DNA of 5,948 bases from Bordetella parapertussis (GCA_945867725.1 CAMBJI010000136.1:1-5948), one strand, 5' to 3'; shown: positions 1 through 5,948, counted from the first letter of the stretch. A program made the numbers and translations. Notes: generated from the sequence alone by a model not told the origin.

Positions 1-818
1 TAAACATCGAACATAGAGAGTGACAACACTGCCATGAGAAGCGCGAAAGTGATGAGCACAGGTGGGCTCTGAAGATCTGCCGACAAACCTTCACCAATCA
101 GTCCAGCCGCAATGCCCAGTGCGGTGTACACCAGCGCCATTCCCATCGCGTAGGCAAGGGAAAGAACAAAACCCCGACTGCGGCTGGTGCGCTCGCCTTC
201 GCCCACAATGATGAAAGAGAGTATGGGAACCATCGGCAAGACGCACGGCGTCAACGACAGGCCCAGACCCAGCAGAAAAAAGAGCGGAAGAATCAAGAGC
301 AGGTTGCCACTGGCCAGCGATGCCTCAATGCGACCCATTTCTGTCGTAGCTGTATCAGGCACTGATGCAGCGGGCGCCTCGCGGGTCCCAGACAGAGGAA
401 GATTAGCGGGCGCCAATTTGGCTATGGACTCCATGGGCGCGTAACAGAGACCGCGATCCGAACAACCCTGACTGCTGACAGTCAGGGTAAATGGCGCATC
501 GGTCTTGACGGGTATCCGTATCAGAACTTGCTGCCGGTAGATTTCAACTGTTTTATTGAAAGTCTCATCGAATTTCATTTTCCCTGCCGGGATGACGGGC
601 GTTCCAAGCTGCACGCCTTCGGCCTTGAAAGCAAACCGCTCACGATAAAGGTAATAATCGTCAGCGACATCGAAACGAACTTCAATCATCGTCGCATCGA
701 TCATCGTCGCGCTGAAACGAAACGCTTGTTCAGGCGGCATAAACTGATCCTCGGCCATGACCGGACGCAGCCATAGCAAGGTGAACAGAATTAGTAGCGA
801 ATTGAAAAACCTAAGCAT
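1..818 (-). CDS. dsbD: Thiol:disulfide interchange protein DsbD, N-terminal part (runs off the left edge)
   Basis: DsbD takes electrons from cytoplasmic thioredoxin and passes them through its membrane domain to periplasmic partners such as DsbC and cytochrome c maturation proteins. The visible 272 codons begin with a signal peptide (about residues 1-22, probable cleavage after PVMA). The periplasmic alpha domain follows, with the cap-loop stretch DETFNKTVEIYR (84-95, F87 probably the cap phenylalanine) and the redox pair C119/C125 in QGCSDRGLCY. After a Pro/Ala-rich linker (about 137-165) the membrane domain starts: first helix about 172-202 with the catalytic cysteine C192 in LTPCVLPM, a second helix about 217-240, and the start of a third. 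The rest of the membrane domain, including its second cysteine, and the C-terminal thioredoxin-like domain should lie outside the window. The ATG overlaps the end of cutA by 8 nt and has no clear Shine-Dalgarno, so translational coupling is likely. The reading frame is unbroken to the edge. Confidence 0.95.
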   Translation of the reverse strand, partial: MLRFFNSLLILFTLLWLRPVMAEDQFMPPEQAFRFSATMIDATMIEVRFDVADDYYLYRERFAFKAEGVQLGTPVIPAGKMKFDETFNKTVEIYRQQVLIRIPVKTDAPFTLTVSSQGCSDRGLCYAPMESIAKLAPANLPLSGTREAPAASVPDTATTEMGRIEASLASGNLLLILPLFFLLGLGLSLTPCVLPMVPILSFIIVGEGERTSRSRGFVLSLAYAMGMALVYTALGIAAGLIGEGLSADLQSPPVLITFALLMAVLSLSMFDV

Positions 819-1143
819 GATAATCGGGCGAAGTTTCAGCGACGATCCAATGGAGATATGAGGGAAGTCCGGCCACAACCGGCAAGGCAATAATCTCCGG
901 CAGCTCGTAAGGATGTGCGGCGCGTATGGCGGCCTCTAGCGCAGCATAATGACGCTGGGTGGTTTTGATTGTCAGGGTGACTTCGTTGGCTCTTTCGATC
1001 TTGCCCTGCCATCGGTATACGGACTGCACTCCCGTAGTCAGACTTGCACAGGCAGCCAGCCTGGCCTCAACCAAAGCACCAGCGAGCGCGTCGGCAGTCG
1101 CCGCATCCGGCAAATGGGTCATGACAATGAAGACCTGCTCCAT
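811..1143 (-). CDS. cutA: Divalent-cation tolerance protein CutA
   Basis: CutA proteins are small, very stable cytoplasmic trimers with a ferredoxin-like fold. They are genetically linked to copper and other divalent-cation tolerance, but their exact biochemical role is unsettled. The 110-residue product matches the family length (E. coli 112). It shows the family landmarks: an opening beta strand (MEQVFIVMTHLPD), LAACASL with C32, the VYRWQGKIE strand (42-50), IKTT (59-62), and the signature HPYELPEIIALPV (77-89), in which H77, E80 and E83 are candidate metal or active-site positions. The start at 1143 puts the first strand directly at the N-terminus, as in the family; a second ATG at codon 8 would cut into it. 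The Shine-Dalgarno is weak. The gene starts 16 nt after the permease stop and its own stop lies inside the dsbD start region. The cutA-dsbD adjacency is also found in E. coli. Confidence 0.95.
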   Translation of the reverse strand: MEQVFIVMTHLPDAATADALAGALVEARLAACASLTTGVQSVYRWQGKIERANEVTLTIKTTQRHYAALEAAIRAAHPYELPEIIALPVVAGLPSYLHWIVAETSPDYHA

Positions 1144-1159
1144 GAGATTGATCTCGGGT

Positions 1160-1945
1160 TTACTTCAGTAATCTACGACGCGTGAGTACAGTCGCCAAGT
1201 AAAAACCGACCACACAATACGCGAGCAGCAGCAATAAAGACGGCAGCACCTGATCTGGCATTTGACCGAGCAGCAATGGTCGCACAAGATGAACTGCGGC
1301 GCTCAGCGGCAAGTAGCCCGCAATGACCTGCAACCACCCCGGGAGTTGCGTCACGGGGTAGTAGACGCCCGAGAGGAAAATCATGGGCGTGAGTACGAGC
1401 GTGAAGTAATAAGTAAAAAAATCATAACCCTTGGCAAGCGCGTTGATAACAAGCGCGATTGAAGCAAAGGTGACACCCACCAGAAAAAGTAGCGGTGGCA
1501 CCAGTAAGGCACCGGGATACCAACCGATACCCAAGGCAAGCAGCACCAAAAGGATGGCAATCCCGGAGATCAGCGATTTGCTGGCAGCCCAGAGCATTTC
1601 AGCCAGCACAATGTCATCAAGATCCAGCGGCGTGTTGAGCAAGGCATCCCAGGTTTTTTGCACATGCATGCGAGAGAAAGCGGAGTAAAGCGCTTCAAAG
1701 GTGGTCGCCATCATCACGGACATGCAAATCGCGCCGCTGGCCAGGTAGGCGATATACGGCACGCCATCGATGCTCTGCAACATGCTCCCGAGTCCATAGC
1801 CAAACGCGACCAAGGTTATCAATGGCTCGGCGATGTTACCCACGACGCTGGTAAAGGCGAGCTTGCGCCAGACAAGGAAATTACGCTGCCAGACGGGTAT
1901 AAAGCGCAGGCTGAATTGGGGTAACTGATAGTAGATAGATGCCAT
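1160..1945 (-). CDS. nodJ: NodJ-family ABC-2 type transporter permease
   Basis: This is the inner-membrane permease of an ABC-2 type exporter, expected to pair with the ATPase encoded just upstream. The 261-residue length is that of NodJ proteins (about 260). About six hydrophobic segments can be seen, near residues 31-53, 63-89, 118-140, 145-168, 180-199 and 234-254. The ABC-2 signature region lies between the last two (MIFLSGVYYP at 188-197, then a proline/glycine-rich stretch ending in VRPLLLGQ at about 221-228). A cytoplasmic loop around 91-112 (RMHVQKTWDALLNTPLDLDD) is the usual contact site for the ATPase. The C-terminus is basic (TRRRLLK), fitting a cytoplasmic end. In rhizobia NodIJ exports lipo-chitooligosaccharide Nod factors, but no nodulation genes are present here, so the symbol gives family membership only and the substrate is unknown. 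The ATG has a GAGG Shine-Dalgarno 8 nt upstream that overlaps the ATPase stop codon. Confidence 0.9.
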   Translation of the reverse strand: MASIYYQLPQFSLRFIPVWQRNFLVWRKLAFTSVVGNIAEPLITLVAFGYGLGSMLQSIDGVPYIAYLASGAICMSVMMATTFEALYSAFSRMHVQKTWDALLNTPLDLDDIVLAEMLWAASKSLISGIAILLVLLALGIGWYPGALLVPPLLFLVGVTFASIALVINALAKGYDFFTYYFTLVLTPMIFLSGVYYPVTQLPGWLQVIAGYLPLSAAVHLVRPLLLGQMPDQVLPSLLLLLAYCVVGFYLATVLTRRRLLK

Positions 1946-1953
1946 GGTGAGAT

Positions 1954-1957
1954 CCTC
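1954..1957 (-). promoter_or_regulatory. Ribosome binding site of the permease gene, overlapping the ATPase stop
   Basis: On the minus strand GAGG lies 8 nt before the permease ATG and shares two bases with the TGA stop of the ATPase gene. Ribosomes ending the ATPase would therefore sit on the permease start. This supports coupled translation of the two transporter subunits and supports the ATG at 1943-1945. Confidence 0.7.
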
Positions 1958-2876
1958 AATCGCGCATGTCGCGGCCGGTTAACTTGAGAAACAGATCTTC
2001 AAGATTCGCGGGTCGGTGAAGATAACGGAGGCCTTCGGTTGTTGCGAGGTTCTGCAAAAGCGAGTCGGGATGATCGGTATAGCAAAACGCAGTCTCGCCA
2101 CTGAATTCGATACGATCCGCCAAATGAGATGCGCTTCCAGCCCACTGACTCGCGTTATCGCCATAGACTTCGACGACTTGTGATTCGATATGTTCTGCGA
2201 TTAGCGCCTGCGGCGTTCCTTCGGCGATCAGCCGACCGTGATCAATAACCGCCAATCGATCGCACAGGCGCTCAGCTTCATCCATGAAATGCGTTGTCAG
2301 CAGCAGCGACTTGCCTTGGGCGAGCAAGGCTTTCAGGCGCTGCCAGATTAAATGTCGCGCCTGTGGATCGAGACCCGTCGTGGGTTCATCCATGAAGATG
2401 AGGTCGGGATCGTTGACGAGTGCGCGTGCCAGCGTTAGCCGCCGTTTCATACCGCCGGAGAGTTCACCTATGCGCGCATGTCGTTTCGCTGTGAGGCTGG
2501 AGAAATCCAGCAGCCAGTCAATGCGTTCACGCACCTGTGCGCGACTCATGCCGAAATAACGTCCGTAGACGTAGATGTTTTCTTCGACAGTAAAATCGGG
2601 ATCGAGACTGTCCATCTGGGGCACGACGCCAATACGCAATCGTGCTTGCCGCGCGTCGGCGGGCACCTCATGTCCGACGAGCGTGATGCTGCCCCGGTCT
2701 GGTACGGTCAGCCCCAGACAGAGCCGCAAGGTCGTTGTTTTGCCAGCACCATTGGGGCCCAGCAGGCCAAAACACTGTCCTCGCTCGAGTGAGAATGAGA
2801 TGCCATTGACCACCGTGTGGCGGGCATCGCCATCACCATAGGACTTATAAAGATCTTTTACGGTGAGAATAGTCAT
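1956..2876 (-). CDS. nodI: NodI-family ABC transporter ATP-binding protein
   Basis: This is the cytoplasmic ATPase that would drive the ABC-2 permease encoded 10 nt downstream. All nucleotide-binding motifs are intact: Walker A GPNGAGKT (40-47), Q-loop Q87 in VVPQMDSLD, signature LSGGM (139-143), Walker B LIFMDEP (159-165), D-loop GLD (168-170) and switch histidine H196 in [15 protein letters not shown]. The C-terminal accessory region (about 230-306), including FCYTDHP and [14 protein letters not shown], is typical of NodI and the drug-resistance (DrrA-like) ATPases. The 306-residue length matches NodI. NodI and NodJ homologues without nodulation genes are common in betaproteobacteria, so the name does not imply symbiosis; the exported substrate is unknown. 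A TGA stop directly precedes the ATG in frame, so the start cannot lie further upstream, and no good Shine-Dalgarno is visible. A strong terminator separates the gene from rplQ, so it should have its own promoter or depend on readthrough. Confidence 0.93.
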   Translation of the reverse strand: MTILTVKDLYKSYGDGDARHTVVNGISFSLERGQCFGLLGPNGAGKTTTLRLCLGLTVPDRGSITLVGHEVPADARQARLRIGVVPQMDSLDPDFTVEENIYVYGRYFGMSRAQVRERIDWLLDFSSLTAKRHARIGELSGGMKRRLTLARALVNDPDLIFMDEPTTGLDPQARHLIWQRLKALLAQGKSLLLTTHFMDEAERLCDRLAVIDHGRLIAEGTPQALIAEHIESQVVEVYGDNASQWAGSASHLADRIEFSGETAFCYTDHPDSLLQNLATTEGLRYLHRPANLEDLFLKLTGRDMRD

Positions 2877-2892
2877 TCAGTTATTCGGATGA

Positions 2893-2921
2893 ATTCTCGA
2901 TTACGAAGGATGGCGTGCAAA
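2893..2921 (-). promoter_or_regulatory. Weak candidate sigma70 promoter for the transporter-cutA-dsbD unit
   Basis: In the gap between the rplQ terminator and the ATPase gene the minus strand reads TTTGCA (2921-2916), 17 nt, then GAGAAT (2898-2893), each box matching four of six consensus bases. Transcription would begin near 2886 and leave a leader of only about 10 nt, which would fit the missing Shine-Dalgarno. A better -35-like TTGATA lies further upstream but has no acceptable -10 partner. A promoter is expected somewhere here, but this match is close to what chance gives. Confidence 0.2.
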
Positions 2922-2970
2922 AGCAAACCCGCCACCTTCTGACTTATCAAGCAGCCTTTAAATACACCGG

Positions 2971-3003
2971 AAAAAGCAAAAGCCAGGCTTACCCTGGCTT
3001 TTG
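2971..3003 (-). terminator. Intrinsic terminator closing the alpha operon after rplQ
   Basis: On the minus strand a perfect 11-bp stem (CAAAAGCCAGG pairing with CCTGGCTTTTG) encloses the 5-nt loop GTAAG. It is followed by CTTTTT, a U-rich tail in the RNA. The stem begins 22 nt after the rplQ stop codon. The A-rich flank also gives a weak U-run when read on the plus strand, but no plus-strand gene ends here. Confidence 0.93.
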
Positions 3004-3025
3004 TTTAATGAGGCACTCGACGGGC

Positions 3026-3421
3026 TTACTCGCCGCTATTGTCCTCAACAGCTGTCGTGTGATCCGGACGATCTACCAGTTCCACAAAAGCCATCGGCGC
3101 GTTATCGCCCTGACGGAAACCCATTTTCAGGATACGGAGGTAGCCGCCATTGCGGCTTGCATAACGTGGACCGAGCTCTGCGAACAACTTAAGCACCATT
3201 TCGCGATCGCGCAAACGACTGAACGCGAGACGTTTGTTGGCCAAGGTGTCTGTTTTACCCAGAGTCAGAATGGGCTCGACGACGCGACGCAGTTCTTTTG
3301 CCTTTGGCAGCGTGGTCTTGATTGCTTCATGCCGAAGCAAAGAGACTGTCATATTGCGCAGCATGGCAAGGCGATGTGACGACGTGCGGTTGAGCTTACG
3401 AAGTCCGTGACGATGACGCAT
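3026..3421 (-). CDS. rplQ: 50S ribosomal protein L17
   Basis: L17 is a structural protein of the large ribosomal subunit that binds 23S rRNA. The 131-residue product is close to the E. coli protein (127) and aligns along its length: the basic start [23 protein letters not shown] (14-24), [20 protein letters not shown] (31-50), [13 protein letters not shown] (82-94) and [17 protein letters not shown] (102-118). The last dozen or so residues are a variable acidic tail. It is the last gene of the alpha operon, with rpoA upstream and an intrinsic terminator just downstream. The ATG has a good AAAGGA Shine-Dalgarno about 6 nt upstream. Confidence 0.98.
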   Translation of the reverse strand: MRHRHGLRKLNRTSSHRLAMLRNMTVSLLRHEAIKTTLPKAKELRRVVEPILTLGKTDTLANKRLAFSRLRDREMVLKLFAELGPRYASRNGGYLRILKMGFRQGDNAPMAFVELVDRPDHTTAVEDNSGE

Positions 3422-3461
3422 GATATTTCCTTTGCAGTTTTATATATCCAGCTCTTCTATC

Positions 3462-3490
3462 GCCGACCGTATCAGGCCGGCGCGGGCCGG
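3462..3490 (-). other. Two overlapping, mutually exclusive GC-rich hairpins between rpoA and rplQ
   Basis: In the 84-nt rpoA-rplQ spacer the transcript can form a proximal hairpin (CCGGC, loop CCGC, GCCGG; 3490-3477). It can instead form a distal one (GCCGGCC, loop TGATAC, GGTCGGC with one G-U pair; 3481-3462). The two share bases 3477-3481, so only one can form at a time. No U-run follows either, so this is not an intrinsic terminator. It may affect mRNA processing or stability, or mean nothing; no protein binding can be inferred. Confidence 0.45.
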
Positions 3491-3505
3491 TGAGTGTTGA
3501 ATAAA

Positions 3506-4483
3506 TTACTTATCGAAGCCGACGGGCGGCCAATTCTCCAGCTTCATGCCCAGAGTCAGACCGCGGGAAGCCAACACTTCCTTGATCTCATTGAGCGATT
3601 TACGACCCAGATTCGGTGTTTTCAGAAGCTCATTCTCACTACGCTGGATCAGGTCACCAATGTAGTAAATGTTCTCTGCCTTGAGGCAGTTTGCAGAACG
3701 TACGGTGAGTTCCAGATCGTCGACAGGACGCAACAGGATAGGATCGACGGTTGGCGCACGCGATGGTGCTTCGGCGGCCGTTTCGGTTCCTTCGAGTGCA
3801 GCGAAGACATTCAACTGATCAACCAATACACGAGCGGACTGACGGATCGCTTCTTCCGGCGTGATCACGCCATTGGTTTCGATGTTGATCACTAATTTGT
3901 CGAGATCGGTACGCTGCTCGACCCGTGCGGATTCCACTGAATAAGATACGCGACGAACGGGCGAGAAAGACGCATCAAGGATGATACGGCCGATGGTTTT
4001 GTTCGCGTCTTCTGCAAGCCGTCGCACATTGCCGGGCACATAGCCACGACCTTTTTCGACTTTGACCTGCATATCCAACTTGCCGCCGGGCGTCAGATGG
4101 GCGATCACATGGTTCGGATTGACCAACTCGACATCATGTGGCAAATCGATATCGGAAGCGAGGACAGCGCCTTCACCTTCTTTTTTCAAAGTCAGTGTGA
4201 CCTCATCGCGGTTGTGCAGTTTGAACACCACGCCCTTGAGATTCAGCAAGATATCAACGACGTCTTCCTGCACACCGTCGAGCGACGAGTACTCATGAAC
4301 GACACCAGCAATAGTGACTTCGGTTGGCGCGTAGCCAACCATGGAAGACAGCAGCACGCGACGCAGGGCATTACCCAGCGTGTGACCGTAGCCACGTTCA
4401 AACGGCTCCATCACAACTTTGGCATGGCCTGGGCCCAGAGGCTCAACTTCGATAATGCGGGGTTTCAAGAGATTGTTTTGCAT
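3506..4483 (-). CDS. rpoA: DNA-directed RNA polymerase subunit alpha
   Basis: The alpha subunit dimerises to scaffold assembly of RNA polymerase and contacts UP elements and activators through its C-terminal domain. At 325 residues it has the usual length. The N-terminal domain (about 1-230) contains the dimerisation and assembly segment [18 protein letters not shown] (31-48) and GRGYVPG (145-151). A flexible linker rich in Ala, Glu and Pro covers about 231-249. The C-terminal domain carries the DNA-binding determinants: R262 in [13 protein letters not shown] (equivalent to E. coli R265), N265, and the second helix-hairpin-helix [10 protein letters not shown] (291-300) with G293, K295 and S296. 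The ending [15 protein letters not shown] is typical of betaproteobacteria. The ATG has an AAAGGA Shine-Dalgarno 5 nt upstream. It lies between rpsD (92 nt upstream) and rplQ (84 nt downstream). Confidence 0.99.
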   Translation of the reverse strand: MQNNLLKPRIIEVEPLGPGHAKVVMEPFERGYGHTLGNALRRVLLSSMVGYAPTEVTIAGVVHEYSSLDGVQEDVVDILLNLKGVVFKLHNRDEVTLTLKKEGEGAVLASDIDLPHDVELVNPNHVIAHLTPGGKLDMQVKVEKGRGYVPGNVRRLAEDANKTIGRIILDASFSPVRRVSYSVESARVEQRTDLDKLVINIETNGVITPEEAIRQSARVLVDQLNVFAALEGTETAAEAPSRAPTVDPILLRPVDDLELTVRSANCLKAENIYYIGDLIQRSENELLKTPNLGRKSLNEIKEVLASRGLTLGMKLENWPPVGFDK

Positions 4484-4547
4484 GAATGTCCTTTCAATAC
4501 CCTCGGCTCATTACACCGATAAGGCTGATGGCATATCGAAAGACACA

Positions 4548-4562
4548 GGCCGCAACGCGGCC
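4548..4562 (-). other. Short GC-rich hairpin between rpsD and rpoA
   Basis: In the 92-nt rpsD-rpoA spacer the minus strand reads GGCCGC GTT GCGGCC, a perfect 6-bp stem with a 3-nt loop, extendable by G-U pairs. The following bases (TGTGTCTTTCG) are only mildly U-rich, so it is a poor terminator. A role in RNA processing or in adjusting rpoA output relative to the ribosomal proteins is possible but not shown. Confidence 0.4.
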
Positions 4563-4575
4563 CATGTCGGGAAAA

Positions 4576-5199
4576 TTATCGGGAATACAATTCGACGATC
4601 AGAGACTCGTTGACTTCCTGATTGAAGTCAGAACGGTCAGGCCACGACTTGAGTGAGCCTTCCATCTTCTTCGAATCGACCGACACCCACATAGGTAAGC
4701 CGGACTGCTCAGCCAATGACAAAGCTTCAGCGATGCGAACCTGCTTCTTCGCTTTTTCGCGAACCGCCACGATGTCACCAACCTTCACTTGATAAGAAGC
4801 AATGTTGACGACGTTGCCATTGATCGTAATGGCTTTGTGCGATACGAGCTGACGGCCTTCGGCGCGGGTCGATGCAAAACCCATGCGATAGACCACATTA
4901 TCGAGACGCGCTTCAAGCAATTTCAGCAGCATTTCACCCGTATTACCTTTACGGCGATCGGCTTCTGCGAAGTAGCGGCGGAACTGACGCTCAAGAACGC
5001 CATACATGCGCTTGACCTTCTGCTTTTCACGGAGCTGATTGCCATAATCCGAGGTACGCGCACCGGAAGTGCGGCCATGCTGGCCTGGCTTGGAATCGAG
5101 TTTGCACTTGGAGTCCAAAGAGCGCCGTGCGCTCTTGAGGAACAAGTCGGTGCCTTCACGGCGGGAGAGTTTTGCTTTAGGTCCAATATAACGTGCCAC
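4576..5199 (-). CDS. rpsD: 30S ribosomal protein S4
   Basis: S4 is a primary 16S rRNA-binding protein that starts assembly of the small-subunit body and helps keep decoding accurate. In E. coli it is also the translational repressor of the alpha operon. The product is 207 residues (E. coli 206) and follows the family throughout: [20 protein letters not shown] at the start, KPGQHG (37-42), [20 protein letters not shown] (56-75), GNTGEMLL (85-92), then the S4 RNA-binding domain (about 97-160) from [11 protein letters not shown] to VREKAKKQ. It ends with [12 protein letters not shown]. It is of the zinc-free type, with a single cysteine (C32) and no N-terminal cysteine cluster. The start codon is GTG, fixed by the universal MARY N-terminus and a good Shine-Dalgarno. 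A long structured spacer separates it from rpsK. Confidence 0.99.
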   Translation of the reverse strand: MARYIGPKAKLSRREGTDLFLKSARRSLDSKCKLDSKPGQHGRTSGARTSDYGNQLREKQKVKRMYGVLERQFRRYFAEADRRKGNTGEMLLKLLEARLDNVVYRMGFASTRAEGRQLVSHKAITINGNVVNIASYQVKVGDIVAVREKAKKQVRIAEALSLAEQSGLPMWVSVDSKKMEGSLKSWPDRSDFNQEVNESLIVELYSR

Positions 5200-5205
5200 G
5201 ATTTT

Positions 5206-5210
5206 TCCTT
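5206..5210 (-). promoter_or_regulatory. Ribosome binding site that fixes the GTG start of rpsD
   Basis: AAGGA on the minus strand ends 6 nt before GTG GCA CGT TAT (Met-Ala-Arg-Tyr). The spacing and the conserved S4 N-terminus both select the GTG at 5199-5197 as the start codon. Confidence 0.8.
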
Positions 5211-5255
5211 ATCGTTTAACGCCACGGGGAAAAAATAATTTTCCGCTTGGCGCAA

Positions 5256-5278
5256 GTTCGGTCTGCGTGCTACCGAAC
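5256..5278 (-). other. Inverted repeat in the rpsD leader
   Basis: The minus strand has GTTCGGT, a 9-nt loop (AGCACGCAG), then ACCGAAC, a perfect 7-bp hairpin. It lies between the terminator-like element and the rpsD start, about 57 nt before the GTG. No U-run follows. A weaker A/U hairpin (GGAAAA, TTATT, TTTTCC; 5244-5228) comes next. Position makes it a candidate regulatory RNA element for rpsD, but the sequence alone does not show what would bind it. Confidence 0.45.
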
Positions 5279-5287
5279 AGTGGTCTT

Positions 5288-5315
5288 CAGAACAAAACCC
5301 GCCGATGTCGGCGGG
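5288..5315 (-). terminator. Terminator-like hairpin inside the alpha operon, between rpsK and rpsD
   Basis: Starting 29 nt past the rpsK stop, the minus strand reads CCCGCCGACATCGGCGGG followed by TTTTGTTCTG. The stem is 7 bp of G-C pairs around a 4-nt loop (ACAT), or 8 bp with a 2-nt loop, and the tail is U-rich but interrupted by G and C. This is the layout of an intrinsic terminator. As rpsD, rpoA and rplQ must be expressed, it would have to be leaky, regulated, or followed by an internal promoter; I see no convincing promoter before rpsD. Confidence 0.55.
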
Positions 5316-5344
5316 CTACCTTCGGGTACTACCAAGACAACAAA

Positions 5345-5749
5345 TTAGATACGACGACGCTTAGGTGGACGGCAGCCGTTATGCGGCACCGGTGTCACAT
5401 CTTGAATTTGCGTAATCTTGATGCCCAAGTTGTTCAGCGCGCGGACAGCGGATTCACGACCTGGACCTGGTCCCTTGATGCGGACCTCAAGATTCTTGAC
5501 ACCACATTCAACAGCGACTTTGCCAGCAGCCTCAGCAGCGACCTGTGCTGCGAAGGGCGTGGACTTACGTGAGCCTTTGAAACCAGCGCCACCCGAAGTC
5601 GCCCAGGACAACGCATTGCCCTGTCGATCAGTGATCGTGATAATCGTGTTGTTGAACGATGCGTGAATGTGCGCAATGCCTTCAGCAACGTTCTTTTTAA
5701 CTTTCTTGCGAACGCGCGCTGATGCGGCGTTGTTCGGTGATTTTGCCAT
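5345..5749 (-). CDS. rpsK: 30S ribosomal protein S11
   Basis: S11 sits on the platform of the small subunit, contacts 16S rRNA and helps shape the site where mRNA and the Shine-Dalgarno helix lie. The 134-residue product is a few residues longer than E. coli S11 (129), mostly at a variable Lys/Ala-rich N-terminus. The family core is clear: [18 protein letters not shown] (24-41), [20 protein letters not shown] (49-68), [17 protein letters not shown] (89-105) and the basic ending [18 protein letters not shown] (117-134). The Asn-Gly pair at 124-125 matches the site where E. coli S11 carries isoaspartate. The ATG has an AAGGA Shine-Dalgarno about 7 nt upstream. It follows rpsM after 27 nt and precedes rpsD after 145 nt. 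Confidence 0.98.
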   Translation of the reverse strand: MAKSPNNAASARVRKKVKKNVAEGIAHIHASFNNTIITITDRQGNALSWATSGGAGFKGSRKSTPFAAQVAAEAAGKVAVECGVKNLEVRIKGPGPGRESAVRALNNLGIKITQIQDVTPVPHNGCRPPKRRRI

Positions 5750-5776
5750 GGTGGTTTCCTTGAATCCGCTACAGGA

Positions 5777-5948
5777 TTACTTCTTCAGCGATTGCGCGGC
5801 TTTGCGCGGCCCTTTACGGGTACGTGCATTGGTTCGGGTACGCTGTCCACGGCATGGCAAACCTTTGCGATGCCGCATACCGCGATAGCAACCGAGATCC
5901 ATCAAACGCTTGATGTTCATCGACAATTCACGACGCAAATCGCCCTCG
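5777..5948 (-). CDS. rpsM: 30S ribosomal protein S13, C-terminal part (5' end outside the window)
   Basis: S13 lies in the head of the small subunit, contacts the P-site tRNA through its C-terminal tail and forms bridges to the large subunit. Only the last 56 codons and the stop are present. They contain the highly conserved segment [17 protein letters not shown] and the basic tail [13 protein letters not shown], ending AAQSLKK. The beginning of the gene lies beyond the right edge. So does its leader, which is the S4 repression site in E. coli, so that control cannot be assessed here. It is the first alpha-operon gene seen in this window and lies 27 nt before rpsK. Confidence 0.97.
   Translation of the reverse strand, partial: EGDLRRELSMNIKRLMDLGCYRGMRHRKGLPCRGQRTRTNARTRKGPRKAAQSLKK

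Noticed and set aside
685..710. Short tandem repeat (11 bases, ATCATCGTCGC, repeated with a 15-base period) inside dsbD, giving ATMIDATMIE in the protein
   Set aside because: By memory of E. coli DsbD this part of the alpha domain has nearly the same length, so it is not an added repeat; the similarity is probably chance.
187..776. Two plus-strand open frames (187-444 and 528-776)
   Set aside because: Both lie opposite dsbD, whose minus-strand frame is continuous from 818 to the left edge with signal peptide and catalytic cysteines.
2877..3025. Possible small gene in the 149-nt gap between rplQ and the ATPase gene
   Set aside because: The gap is explained by a terminator plus probable promoter space; I saw no short frame with a ribosome binding site or recognisable product.
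2915..3379. 154-codon plus-strand open frame opposite rplQ
   Set aside because: It lies antisense to the clear L17 gene and across its terminator, shows no recognisable protein features, and is best explained by the codon pattern of the opposite strand.
4097..4522. 141-codon plus-strand open frame opposite rpoA
   Set aside because: It is antisense to a universally conserved gene with intact motifs; its translation resembles no family I know.
4789..5238. 149-codon plus-strand open frame opposite rpsD
   Set aside because: It is a shadow of the S4 gene; the opposite strand carries the complete conserved protein.
5228..5295. Possible internal promoter for rpsD in the rpsK-rpsD spacer
   Set aside because: TTGCGC and AT-rich stretches (such as AATTAT) are present but not at 16-18 nt spacing, and no box pair matches the consensus well enough to call.

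Overview
The window is a stretch of bacterial chromosome in which every recognisable gene lies on the minus strand, so biological order runs from base 5948 down to base 1. The proteins look betaproteobacterial. The RNA polymerase alpha C-terminus, the S4 and S11 sequences, a NodI/NodJ-family ABC pair of the betaproteobacterial kind, and cutA followed by dsbD all point that way. By eye the composition is a little above 50% GC, which would fit a Nitrosomonadales-like lineage; that finer placement is inference.

Region 1 (5948 to about 2971) is the distal part of the classical alpha ribosomal-protein operon: rpsM (3' end only), rpsK, rpsD, rpoA, rplQ. The order is the same as in E. coli. It closes with a strong intrinsic terminator at 2971-3003, 22 nt past the rplQ stop. 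The spacers inside the operon are fairly long (rpsK-rpsD 145 nt, rpsD-rpoA 92 nt, rpoA-rplQ 84 nt) and each holds at least one GC-rich hairpin. The rpsK-rpsD spacer has a hairpin followed by a U-rich run that looks like an internal terminator or attenuator.

Region 2 (2876 to 1) is a tight four-gene set: a NodI-family ABC ATPase, a NodJ-family ABC-2 permease, cutA, and the 5' part of dsbD, which runs off the left edge. Gaps are 10 nt, 16 nt and an 8-nt overlap, so one transcription unit is likely. The ATPase and permease should form one inner-membrane exporter of unknown substrate. CutA is a small trimeric protein linked to divalent-cation tolerance. DsbD carries reducing power across the inner membrane to the periplasm.

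The gene content is conventional, and I see no mobile element, CRISPR array, tRNA, rRNA or obviously new system. The points worth a second look are the RNA structures inside the alpha operon, above all the terminator-like element before rpsD, and the position of the NodIJ pair between rplQ and cutA-dsbD.
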